Position numbers and translations under genes: made by a program. A DNA stretch of 7,967 nucleotides from contig CAADVN010000150.1 in NCBI GenBank assembly GCA_900752445.1, positions 1 through 7,967 on the forward strand, written 5' to 3'. This document shows positions 1 to 5,692 of this stretch, piece after piece. The DNA comes from an uncultured Oscillospiraceae bacterium. GTDB lineage: Bacteria; Bacillota; Clostridia; Oscillospirales; Oscillospiraceae. Under the pieces are notes generated by a model that was not told where the DNA came from, ran no database searches, and was given only the letters and a program-made list of their open reading frames with translations. Position 1 is the stretch's first letter; each line of letters starts with the position of its first letter.

Positions 1-32
1 AACGACTTGCTGACGTGCTCGAAATGGATCAT
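1..32 (-). CDS. ABC transporter ATP-binding protein, first ten codons only (partial)
   Basis: A leftward gene starts with ATG at 32-30 and runs off the left edge. The visible residues read MIHFEHVSKS, followed by an incomplete codon starting TT (Phe or Leu). This matches the first beta strand of many ABC ATPases, whose N-termini commonly read like MIxFxNVSKSF, as in MetN-, FtsE- or OpuCA-type importer and division ATPases. The start is well supported: a strong Shine-Dalgarno (AAAAGGAGG on the minus strand) lies 8 nt upstream, with a -10 box further up. The gene is divergent from the ornithine carbamoyltransferase gene. Walker A, signature and Walker B motifs lie outside the window, so substrate and subfamily cannot be given. 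Ten residues are little evidence: that a gene starts here is near certain, the ABC assignment is an inference from the N-terminal pattern. Confidence 0.6.
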   Translation of the reverse strand, partial: MIHFEHVSKS

Positions 33-40
33 GTCGAATT

Positions 41-49
41 CCTCCTTTT
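41..49 (-). promoter_or_regulatory. Strong Shine-Dalgarno of the leftward ABC-type gene
   Basis: On the minus strand the sequence AAAAGGAGG ends 8 nt before the ATG at 32-30. It is a near-ideal complement to the 3' end of 16S rRNA, and it is the main evidence that the fragment at the left edge is a real gene. Confidence 0.85.
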
Positions 50-75
50 CCCGCCCAGTCCTCCTGAGCGACACA

Positions 76-104
76 AGTATAGCGCAGATGCGCCCAAAAG
101 AAAA
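76..104 (-). promoter_or_regulatory. Candidate sigma-A-type promoter of the leftward gene
   Basis: The minus strand carries TATACT at 81-76, five of six matches to the TATAAT consensus, about 44 nt before the start codon. Seventeen bases further upstream (104-99) the -35 position reads TTTTCT, only three of six matches to TTGACA. The promoter is therefore credible by its -10 but weak at -35, and may need an activator. The spacer contains the 12-bp inverted repeat at 82-93, directly against the -10, where a regulator could act. The call is by inspection only. Confidence 0.45.
82..93. promoter_or_regulatory. Short palindrome in the promoter spacer (possible operator)
   Basis: GCGCA-GA-TGCGC is a perfect 5-bp inverted repeat with a 2-bp centre. 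It lies between the candidate -35 and -10 of the leftward ABC-type gene and touches the -10. That is a usual place for a repressor or MerR-type activator site. The length is short for a GC-rich genome, so chance occurrence is quite possible and no regulator is identified. Confidence 0.25.
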
Positions 105-117
105 GCGGCTTTTGCCC

Positions 118-142
118 GGGCGGGGATGGACCCCGCCCCTAC
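118..142 (-). repeat. Stem-loop unit B of a putative REP-like tandem pair
   Basis: GGGCGGGG (118-125) and CCCCGCCC (131-138) form a perfect 8-bp inverted repeat around a 5-nt loop. Read on the minus strand, the unit begins GTAGGGGCG (142-134) and then folds. The second stem-loop at 161-186 begins almost identically (GTAGGGCG), so the two look like members of one short interspersed family placed in tandem. From general memory, GTAGGGGCG-headed palindromes occur often in intergenic regions of gut clostridia. This window alone cannot show copy number. Confidence 0.45.
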
Positions 143-160
143 AATGGTGGGCGAAAAAAC

Positions 161-186
161 GGCGCATCGGGGTCGATGCGCCCTAC
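161..186 (-). repeat. Stem-loop unit A of the putative REP-like pair, with terminator-like T tract
   Basis: GGCGCATCG (161-169) and CGATGCGCC (174-182) form a perfect 9-bp stem with a GGGT loop. On the minus strand the unit is headed GTAGGGCG (186-179), and the stem is followed after one base by six T (159-154). That is the form of an intrinsic terminator for leftward transcription. On the plus strand the same stem would sit in the leader of the ornithine carbamoyltransferase mRNA, about 45 nt before the start codon. It may serve as an insulator between the divergent genes, as a 5' stabilising hairpin, or be only a repeat remnant. Confidence 0.45.
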
Positions 187-212
187 GTGTTCATCACACC
201 GAACCACTTTTG

Positions 213-218
213 AAAGGA
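213..218 (+). promoter_or_regulatory. Shine-Dalgarno that fixes the argF start
   Basis: AAAGGA ends 8 nt before the ATG at 227. It decides the start, because the open frame continues upstream to an ATG at 176 inside the repeat unit, which has no ribosome binding site and would add 17 residues foreign to the family. Confidence 0.8.
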
Positions 219-226
219 CGATACAA

Positions 227-1225
227 ATGGACTTCAAAGGCAAGGACTTTCTCAAGCTGCTCGACTTCTCGAGCGACGATATAATCGCCCTGCTCGACCT
301 CGCCGCCGAGCTCAAGGCCAAGAAGAAGGCCGGCATACCGCATAAGCTCTGCGAGGGCAAGAGCGTCGCGCTCATATTTGAAAAGACCAGCACGCGCACG
401 CGCTGCTCCTTCGAGGTCGCGGCCTACGACCTCGGCATGCACCCCGTCTACCTCGACCCCTCGGGCTCGCAGATAGGCAAGAAGGAGTCCATCGCCGACA
501 CGGCCCGCGTGCTCTCGCGCATGTTCGACGGCATAGAGTACCGCGGCTTCGGCCAGAGCATCGTTGAAGAACTCGCCCAGTACGCCGACGTGCCCGTCTG
601 GAACGGCCTGACGAACGAGTTCCACCCGACGCAGATCCTCGCCGACATGCTCACCATCCGCGAGCACTTCGGCACGCTCAAGGGCATCAAGCTCGTCTAC
701 ATGGGCGACGCGCGCTACAACATGGGCAACTCGCTCATGATAGGCTGCGCCAAGCTCGGCGTGCACTTCGTGGCCTGCGCGCCGCTGGAGTTCTTCCCGG
801 ACGAGAAGCTCATCGACCAGGCCCAGGAGATCGCCGCCGAGACCGGCGCCGTGCTCGAGTTCTGGTCCGAGCCCGAGACCGCTCTGCGCGACGCCGACGT
901 GGTCTACACGGACATCTGGGTCTCGATGGGCGAGCCGCCCGAGGCCTGGGCCGAGCGCATCGGCGCCATGCTGCCCTACCAGGTGAACGCCAAGGCCATG
1001 AGCTATGCCAAGCCCACAGCGGTCTTCATGCACTGCCTGCCCTCCTTCCACGACCTCAAGACCACCATCGGCAAGCAGGTCGGAGAGCAATATGGCCTCG
1101 ATGCGCTCGAGGTGACGGACGAGATCTTCGAGGGCCCGCAGTCCATCGTCTTCGACGAGGCCGAAAACCGTATGCACACTATCAAAGCCGTCATGGCCGC
1201 GACTTTGGCCGGGTTGGAAACTTGA
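227..1225 (+). CDS. argF: Ornithine carbamoyltransferase
   Basis: The 332-residue product transfers the carbamoyl group from carbamoyl phosphate to ornithine, giving citrulline, in the cytoplasm. It serves arginine synthesis (ArgF) or, in reverse, the arginine deiminase pathway (ArcB). The carbamoyl-phosphate loop STRTR is at 55-59, SQIGKKES at 81-88, FHPTQ at 132-136, the ornithine-binding DIWVSMGE at 229-236, and the catalytic HCLP at 269-272. The C-terminal ENRMHTIKA (312-320) fits the long form shared by E. coli ArgI and Pseudomonas ArcB. Length is normal (E. coli enzymes have about 334 residues). The start at 227 has a good Shine-Dalgarno and gives a family-like N-terminus. The gene is monocistronic here: it ends at the bidirectional terminator and faces the recA operon. 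No arcA, arcC, argG or argH is visible, so context does not decide between the anabolic and catabolic roles. No clear ARG box was found. Confidence 0.95.
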   Translation: MDFKGKDFLKLLDFSSDDIIALLDLAAELKAKKKAGIPHKLCEGKSVALIFEKTSTRTRCSFEVAAYDLGMHPVYLDPSGSQIGKKESIADTARVLSRMFDGIEYRGFGQSIVEELAQYADVPVWNGLTNEFHPTQILADMLTIREHFGTLKGIKLVYMGDARYNMGNSLMIGCAKLGVHFVACAPLEFFPDEKLIDQAQEIAAETGAVLEFWSEPETALRDADVVYTDIWVSMGEPPEAWAERIGAMLPYQVNAKAMSYAKPTAVFMHCLPSFHDLKTTIGKQVGEQYGLDALEVTDEIFEGPQSIVFDEAENRMHTIKAVMAATLAGLET

Positions 1226-1250
1226 CATCCGCTGCCAGCGCAAACGCAGG

Positions 1251-1284
1251 AAAAAGGCGTCCGATCTCGCATCGGACGCCTTTT
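1251..1284. terminator. Bidirectional intrinsic terminator between convergent genes
   Basis: GGCGTCCGAT (1256-1265) and ATCGGACGCC (1271-1280) form a perfect 10-bp stem with a CTCGC loop, preceded by five A and followed by four T. It therefore ends in a T tract on both strands. It lies 25 bp after the argF stop and 22 bp after the stop of the leftward SGNH hydrolase gene, so it can end both transcripts. Confidence 0.93.
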
Positions 1285-1302
1285 CTGTGCTTATATCTGG
1301 CC

Positions 1303-2106
1303 CTATCTCTCCAGCGGGACTTGTATGAACCAGTATTTGGCGAAGTATTTCGCGCGCTGCTCCTGGCGCAGGCGGCGGAACTCCTCCAGCGGCATGGCCG
1401 GGGCCATCTCGTGCAGATAGCGCCGGATGGGCAGGTTCTCTGCCAGGAACTTGTACCAGGTGCGCAGGCCCAAATCGGTCAGATGCGCGCCGTCTGGCAG
1501 ATAGCAGCCCGAGCCCCAGCAGGAGTTCGTGTCCAGCAGCTTCACCCGCGTCTCCTCCTGCGCCTCGTAGTGCTCCACCGCCTCGCGGATGATGCCGTTT
1601 ATCCGCTCCGTCGCCACGACGCCCGTGCTCGAATCCGGCACCGTCTCCATATAGATCGTCGCGTCCGGCCAGTACAGCAGCATGTGGTCTATGACCACGG
1701 TGAAGTCCTCTACCACCGAATACTCGCTGCTGTTCGAGCCCATGAGAAAGAGCACGCGCGTGAACTGCCCGGCCGTCGCCTCCACCGCCTCGGCAAAGGT
1801 CAGGCCCTCCAAGCCCTCGCTCGTCTCGCTGCCGTAGGCGTTCTGCTCCAGAGGCTCCAGCGGCCACCAGTCCTCAAAGTAGTAGTTCACGGCGCTGTTC
1901 GGCGCCGCCATATAGCTCGCCCCGCACAGCAAATCGTAAGGCCTCAGCAGCATGGCTATCAGATGGCAGGTCAGCGAGTCGCCCACCAGCACCGTCTCAC
2001 TGTCGAGGAATATGGGCAGCTCATCCTCGTCCGAGGCCGCAAGGCAGCAGGCCGGCAGCAGCGCCAGCACCAGCAGTATTGATATTAAACGCTTCATCTT
2101 CATCAT
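1303..2106 (-). CDS. Secreted SGNH/GDSL-type hydrolase-like protein
   Basis: A protein of 267 residues with a basic N-terminus and hydrophobic core (about residues 5-20), then ACCLAAS. This suggests Sec export, with either a signal peptidase I site near residue 24 or an imperfect lipobox (LPAC). The mature part looks like an SGNH hydrolase: VGDSLT at 41-46 with nucleophile Ser44, a block II glycine near 62, GSNSSE at 123-128 in place of the usual GxND, and DGAHL at 205-209 giving Asp205 and His208. Family members are esterases or carbohydrate deacetylases; the substrate here is unknown. It is the last gene of the operon, ending 22 bp before the terminator. The first ATG (2106) overlaps the DUF624 stop as ATGA. 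A second candidate, ATG at 2097, has a weak GGA 9 nt upstream and yields a tidier signal peptide beginning MKRLIS. Confidence 0.72.
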   Translation of the reverse strand: MMKMKRLISILLVLALLPACCLAASDEDELPIFLDSETVLVGDSLTCHLIAMLLRPYDLLCGASYMAAPNSAVNYYFEDWWPLEPLEQNAYGSETSEGLEGLTFAEAVEATAGQFTRVLFLMGSNSSEYSVVEDFTVVIDHMLLYWPDATIYMETVPDSSTGVVATERINGIIREAVEHYEAQEETRVKLLDTNSCWGSGCYLPDGAHLTDLGLRTWYKFLAENLPIRRYLHEMAPAMPLEEFRRLRQEQRAKYFAKYWFIQVPLER

Positions 2107-2735
2107 TCCAGATACCAGGTGTCCGTACCCTCGTCGAACTGGCTGCTGTCCGGCATGTAGTGCTTGAGCGAAGGCTCAATGAGGCAGCTTGCCAGCAGTG
2201 TGCCCAGGCCAGGCGCTATGAGCAGCAGCGGCGGGAAAAACCAGCAGCCCGCGCCGAAGGCCGCCCAGAGCGCCAGAAGCCCCAGCGTCCGCAGCGGGAA
2301 ACGCACCAGCAGCCTCAGCGCGAACAGCAGCACCTGCGCCGTCTTCAGCCGGAACCGGCTCAGCACCGGGCAGGCCAGCGCCAGTATCATAAAGGCCACA
2401 AGGCAGGTGAACACAAAGGTCGCCCGGTAGAAAAAGTCCACCGCCTCGCTCAGCGGCTCGTTTACGATATACACCGCCGCGAAAAAGCCCGCCGCGCAAA
2501 ACAGCGCCAATATGACCGACAGCCCCAGGCCCTGCACGAGGTTCTCCTTGAACGAGCGGAAATACTCCCTGTACGGCCCGCCGCGCCCGCGCCTTATCGA
2601 CTTCACCACGGAATAGTAAAGCGCCGTCACCGCGGGGCAGGCGGTCAGAACCGGCAGGCACAGCAGCAGCGTCAGAAAGCCCAGCGCCGCAAGGTCCACC
2701 GCCGCAGTCCAGATGGAAAAAGCCCGGCCCTTCAT
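2103..2735 (-). CDS. DUF624 (YesL-type) integral membrane protein
   Basis: A 210-residue polytopic membrane protein. The N-terminal third shows the DUF624 pattern: a first membrane segment about 12-33 running into LCLPVLT, then the TALYY segment (37-41), a basic loop (IRRGRGGPYREY) and FRSFKEN (59-65). Further hydrophobic segments lie about 70-91, 104-124, 140-160 and 165-186, followed by a short polar tail rich in acidic and aromatic residues. B. subtilis YesL belongs to this family and sits among pectin-degradation genes, but no molecular function is established. A strong GGGAGG 7 nt before the ATG lies inside the preceding gene, and the start overlaps that gene's stop as ATGA. The stop in turn overlaps the SGNH hydrolase start, so all three are probably co-translated. 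Length is usual for the family. Confidence 0.8.
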   Translation of the reverse strand: MKGRAFSIWTAAVDLAALGFLTLLLCLPVLTACPAVTALYYSVVKSIRRGRGGPYREYFRSFKENLVQGLGLSVILALFCAAGFFAAVYIVNEPLSEAVDFFYRATFVFTCLVAFMILALACPVLSRFRLKTAQVLLFALRLLVRFPLRTLGLLALWAAFGAGCWFFPPLLLIAPGLGTLLASCLIEPSLKHYMPDSSQFDEGTDTWYLE

Positions 2736-3862
2736 CCCAGCGCCTCCCTGGCCTCGTCTATGTAGTAGTGCACCAGCAGGTTTACGCAGGCCCCGTAGCT
2801 CTGCATGCCCAGCTCCTGCCCGTTCGACTTCAAAAACGAGTCGTACACCGTGTTCGAGGCCTTCTGCGCCGCGCTCTCCCGGAACTGGTCCCAGTAGGCC
2901 GACTGTGCCTTGAGGTCCGCCCTGACGTTCTCAGACAGGCTGTAGTATATCTCACCATAGGTCTCGTAGTCCACGCCCGCGAGCGCATTGCCGAGGTATA
3001 TGTACGCCAGCGCCGCGCCGGCGTAGCGGAAGTCCGCGTACTCCGACTCGAGGCAGGCGAGCACGGCCACGAAGTTGCACTCCTGCTCCGCCGCGACGCC
3101 CCTCTGGTGCGCGATCTCGTGCTGGCTCGTCGAGGGCAGCAGGAAGCCCGGCGAGTCCATGTTCAGGTTCGCCTCGCCCGTCATCGGGAAGAAAAAGCCC
3201 GTGAAGTCGAGGTAGCTCATTATCCTTGAAAAATATATGGGCTTCGGCCTGAGCGCCTCGCCCTCCAGGAAGGGGTAGAGCTCCGCGACGCCGTCGAAGA
3301 CCTCTGCCGCCCTGTCGAGTACGGAGCCGCGGTGCTCCGTATAGGAGCCGTCCGCATCCCGCTCCGCCTCCTCGCCGTACTCGCTCGCCAAAAGCGCGAA
3401 CCAGCGCGTCACGGTCTCGAGCTCCCCGGCCTCCACCGGCCCGTCGTCCGCGCCCGACTGCTCCGCAAAGCCCGGAGCGTAGTAGCAGGGCGTCCACATG
3501 ACGCTCAGCCCCGCCCAGAATATGAGCGCGGCCATGCCCGCCGTAAGCAGCAGCCTGTAGGCCTGCCAGAGCTTTTCCGGCTTCGCTATGAGCCTGTACA
3601 CGGCATACACCAAATACGCGCCCAGCCCTATGATGGCCACGGCGTAGATGAGCTCCGCCACGGAAAAGCCCACATGCGAGCAGAGCTTCGACATGAACAG
3701 GTGGTAGGGGTGCGTCACGCCGTTGTAGAGCCGGAGCATGGCCGCGTCGTCCCCGCGCATGAGCGCCACGGCGGCGACCGCCGCAAGGCAGAGCAGGGCT
3801 ATGGCCAGCCGCACCGGCGCGAGCTTTCTTATTTTGAGCCTTTTGCGTTCGAGTTTTTCCAT
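2732..3862 (-). CDS. DUF3810 membrane protein with HEIAH metalloprotease-like motif
   Basis: A 376-residue protein counted from the ATG at 3862. After a very basic N-terminus (KLERKRLKIRK) come three hydrophobic segments at about 17-35, 66-88 and 104-123, then a large soluble domain. This carries FTGFFFPMTGEAN (220-232) and HEIAHQRG (248-255), the hallmark of DUF3810. HEIAH is an HExxH zinc-peptidase motif with His248, Glu249 and His252; Glu259 or Glu261 could be a third ligand, but peptidase activity is not established for the family. With the third segment crossing last, the catalytic domain is probably outside the cell. The open frame extends upstream to a TTG at 3892, overlapping pgsA. 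The ATG was preferred because it lies one base after the pgsA stop; its AGGTGA is very close, so the TTG stays possible. It overlaps the DUF624 start as ATGA. Confidence 0.8.
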   Translation of the reverse strand: MEKLERKRLKIRKLAPVRLAIALLCLAAVAAVALMRGDDAAMLRLYNGVTHPYHLFMSKLCSHVGFSVAELIYAVAIIGLGAYLVYAVYRLIAKPEKLWQAYRLLLTAGMAALIFWAGLSVMWTPCYYAPGFAEQSGADDGPVEAGELETVTRWFALLASEYGEEAERDADGSYTEHRGSVLDRAAEVFDGVAELYPFLEGEALRPKPIYFSRIMSYLDFTGFFFPMTGEANLNMDSPGFLLPSTSQHEIAHQRGVAAEQECNFVAVLACLESEYADFRYAGAALAYIYLGNALAGVDYETYGEIYYSLSENVRADLKAQSAYWDQFRESAAQKASNTVYDSFLKSNGQELGMQSYGACVNLLVHYYIDEAREALG

Positions 3863-3863
3863 T

Positions 3864-4385
3864 TCACCTGAAGACCGATATATTCTTTGCAAAGTATTCC
3901 ACGCCCGAGTACACCGTCGTCGCGAGCACCACCGCCCAGCAGGCCGTGACCGTCCAGTCCGGCACGGGCAGCATGAGCAGTATGAAGCAGACCATGGTCG
4001 AGGCGGTCTTCACCTTGCCCGACCAGGCGGCGGCGATGACCTTGCCGCCCTCGACGGCCACGAGCCTCAGCCCCGTCACGGCCAGCTCCCTCGCCACGAC
4101 GATGATGGCGGCCCAGGCCGGGAACAGCTCCATGTCCACGAACACCAGCATGACCGAAATTACGAGCAGCTTGTCTGCCAAAGGGTCCAAAAACTTCCCG
4201 AAATTCGTCACCTGGTGGTAGTGCCGGGCTATGTACCCGTCCACGAAGTCCGAGACCGAGGCGATGACGAACAGGGCAAGGGCGCAGTACATATGCCATT
4301 CAAAGTCCAGGTACATCAGTACGATGACGGCCGGGATGAGCAGCACCCTTACTATGGTTATCTTGCTTGCCGTTGTGAGCTTCAT
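3864..4385 (-). CDS. pgsA: CDP-diacylglycerol-glycerol-3-phosphate 3-phosphatidyltransferase
   Basis: A 173-residue inner-membrane enzyme that makes phosphatidylglycerol phosphate from CDP-diacylglycerol and glycerol 3-phosphate, the committed step to phosphatidylglycerol and cardiolipin. The CDP-alcohol phosphotransferase signature is complete: Asp46, Asp49-Gly50, Ala53-Arg54, Gly63, Asp67 and Asp71, with the spacing D-x2-DG-x2-AR-x8-G-x3-D-x3-D. Hydrophobic segments surround it at about 12-26, 33-45, 73-85, 88-106, 130-140 and 144-160. The start at 4385 gives the typical N-terminus MKLTTASKITIVRV. It has AGGGAGGA a few bases upstream and overlaps the rimO stop as ATGA. An upstream in-frame ATG at 4457 would add 24 unrelated residues inside rimO. 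PgsA next to RimO is a conserved Firmicutes pairing, which supports the specific assignment over other family members. Confidence 0.93.
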   Translation of the reverse strand: MKLTTASKITIVRVLLIPAVIVLMYLDFEWHMYCALALFVIASVSDFVDGYIARHYHQVTNFGKFLDPLADKLLVISVMLVFVDMELFPAWAAIIVVARELAVTGLRLVAVEGGKVIAAAWSGKVKTASTMVCFILLMLPVPDWTVTACWAVVLATTVYSGVEYFAKNISVFR

Positions 4386-5692
4386 ACGATCCTCCCTCTG
4401 AGCACCCCGTCCTCGGCGGATTCGATGCGCAGCCGTACGATATCGCCGGCCCGGCATTCGCCCTCTATGACGGCGCTGCCGTCTATGCCCGGCGAGTCAA
4501 AGTAACACCGGCCCAGCATCTCGCCCGTCTCCGGGTCTGCCCCGTCGCAGATGGCCTCCACCGTCTGCCCGACGAGCGAGGCCTCCCACTCGTCCATGAC
4601 CTCGGCCTGGAGCCGCTCCACCAGCGCCGCGCGCTCCATGGCCACGTCCTTTTCCGGGTACTCCATCCTCGCCGCGGGCGTGCCCTCCTCGGGCGAGAAA
4701 GGGAACACCCCGGCGCGCTCTATCTTCGCCTCGCGCAGGAACTCGCACAGCTCCTCGAACTCAGCCTCGCCCTCGCCGGGCAGGCCCGTTATGAGGCTCG
4801 TCCGCAGCACCAGCCCCGGTATGCGAGCCCGGAGCTTATGGAAGAGCGCGCGGATATCCGCGCCCCTGTCCCGCCGGTTCATCCGCTTCAGTATACGGTC
4901 GTTTATATGCTGTATGGGTATGTCGATATATTTTACTATCTTCTCCTCGGAGGCTATCGTCTCTATGAGCTCGTCGTCCAGCTCCCGCGGGTACAGGTAG
5001 TGCAGCCGTATCCAGCGCAGGCCGTCGATTTTGCAAAGCTCGCGCAGAAGCGCCGAGAGGCTCGGCTTCCCGTAGAGGTCCGCGCCGTAGTGCGTCAGGT
5101 CCTGCGCGACCAGGATAAGCTCCTTATATCCCCGCGCCGCAAGCTGCCGCGCCTCGGCGAGCACATTCTCCATGGGCCTCGACCTGAACCGGCCCCGTAT
5201 CTTCGGGATGAGGCAGTAGGAGCAGCGGTTGTCGCAGCCGTCGGCTATGAGGAGGTAGGCCCAGGTGCTGCCCGTGCTTATTATCCTCTCCGTCTCCGAC
5301 ACGGCCGCGCAGTTGTCGCCTATGATGACGGGCTTCTCGCCCCGCGCCGCGCCCTCGAGCGCCGTCACGACCTCGTCGTAGCTGCCCGCGCCGATGACCG
5401 CGTCCACCTCGGGCATTTCCTCGATTATCTCTGCCCTGTAGAGCTCCGACAGGCAGCCCGCGGCGATGAGGTATTTGAGCCTGCCCGTCTCCTTGAGCTG
5501 CGCCGTCTCGAGTATGGTGTCTATGGCCTCCTGCTTTGCGTCCTCTATGAAGGCGCAGGTATTTATGACGATGGCCTCGGCCTCGTTTTCGTCGTTCGTG
5601 AGCTCATAGCCCGCGTCCGCGAGCTTTTTGAGCATCTGCTCCGAGGCCGTCCGGTTCTTTGGGCAGCCCAGTGAGATCATTCCGACCTTCAT
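4382..5692 (-). CDS. rimO: Ribosomal protein S12 methylthiotransferase RimO
   Basis: A 436-residue radical SAM enzyme with two iron-sulfur clusters. It adds a methylthio group to the conserved aspartate of ribosomal protein S12. The N-terminal UPF0004 domain begins ISLGCPKN and supplies Cys10, Cys46 and Cys80 for the auxiliary cluster. The radical SAM motif C-x3-C-x2-C is Cys153, Cys157 and Cys160, followed by IPKIRGRFRSRP, which is typical of RimO rather than the tRNA enzymes MiaB and MtaB. GVFPFSPEEGTPA (328-340) is also RimO-like, and a TRAM domain ends the protein. The start at 5692 overlaps the recX stop as ATGA, has GGGAG upstream, and gives the family N-terminus; the frame stays open to 5749 but adds only low-complexity residues. 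One oddity is RTASE at 14-18, where RimO proteins usually have a VDSE-like segment. Confidence 0.95.
   Translation of the reverse strand: MKVGMISLGCPKNRTASEQMLKKLADAGYELTNDENEAEAIVINTCAFIEDAKQEAIDTILETAQLKETGRLKYLIAAGCLSELYRAEIIEEMPEVDAVIGAGSYDEVVTALEGAARGEKPVIIGDNCAAVSETERIISTGSTWAYLLIADGCDNRCSYCLIPKIRGRFRSRPMENVLAEARQLAARGYKELILVAQDLTHYGADLYGKPSLSALLRELCKIDGLRWIRLHYLYPRELDDELIETIASEEKIVKYIDIPIQHINDRILKRMNRRDRGADIRALFHKLRARIPGLVLRTSLITGLPGEGEAEFEELCEFLREAKIERAGVFPFSPEEGTPAARMEYPEKDVAMERAALVERLQAEVMDEWEASLVGQTVEAICDGADPETGEMLGRCYFDSPGIDGSAVIEGECRAGDIVRLRIESAEDGVLRGRIV

Noticed and set aside
101..113. AAAAGC-G-GCTTTT palindrome as a hairpin or terminator
   Set aside because: The loop is only one to three bases and the stem is mostly A-T, so it is not a stable structure. 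It may be part of a promoter region but nothing supports more.
140..145. TACAAT as a -10 box for argF
   Set aside because: It matches TATAAT at five of six, but no -35-like hexamer lies 16-18 bp upstream (that stretch is the G/C stem), and it lies in the putative repeat. It is left as a possibility only.
33..226. ARG box or arginine attenuator in the argF leader
   Set aside because: No AT-rich ARG-box-like palindrome is present. CGCCC at 134-138 could alternatively pair with GGGCG at 149-153, but there is no leader peptide or plus-strand T tract to make an attenuator.
194..1867. Long minus-strand open frame (557 codons) across argF, the terminator and the SGNH hydrolase gene
   Set aside because: It is antisense to argF and out of frame with the SGNH gene, has low-complexity Gly/Arg/Ala/His-rich composition, and crosses a strong bidirectional terminator. 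It is a by-product of high GC.
4838..5674. Plus-strand open frame of 278 codons opposite rimO
   Set aside because: The opposite strand encodes a complete RimO with all cluster cysteines; the plus-strand frame shows no family pattern.
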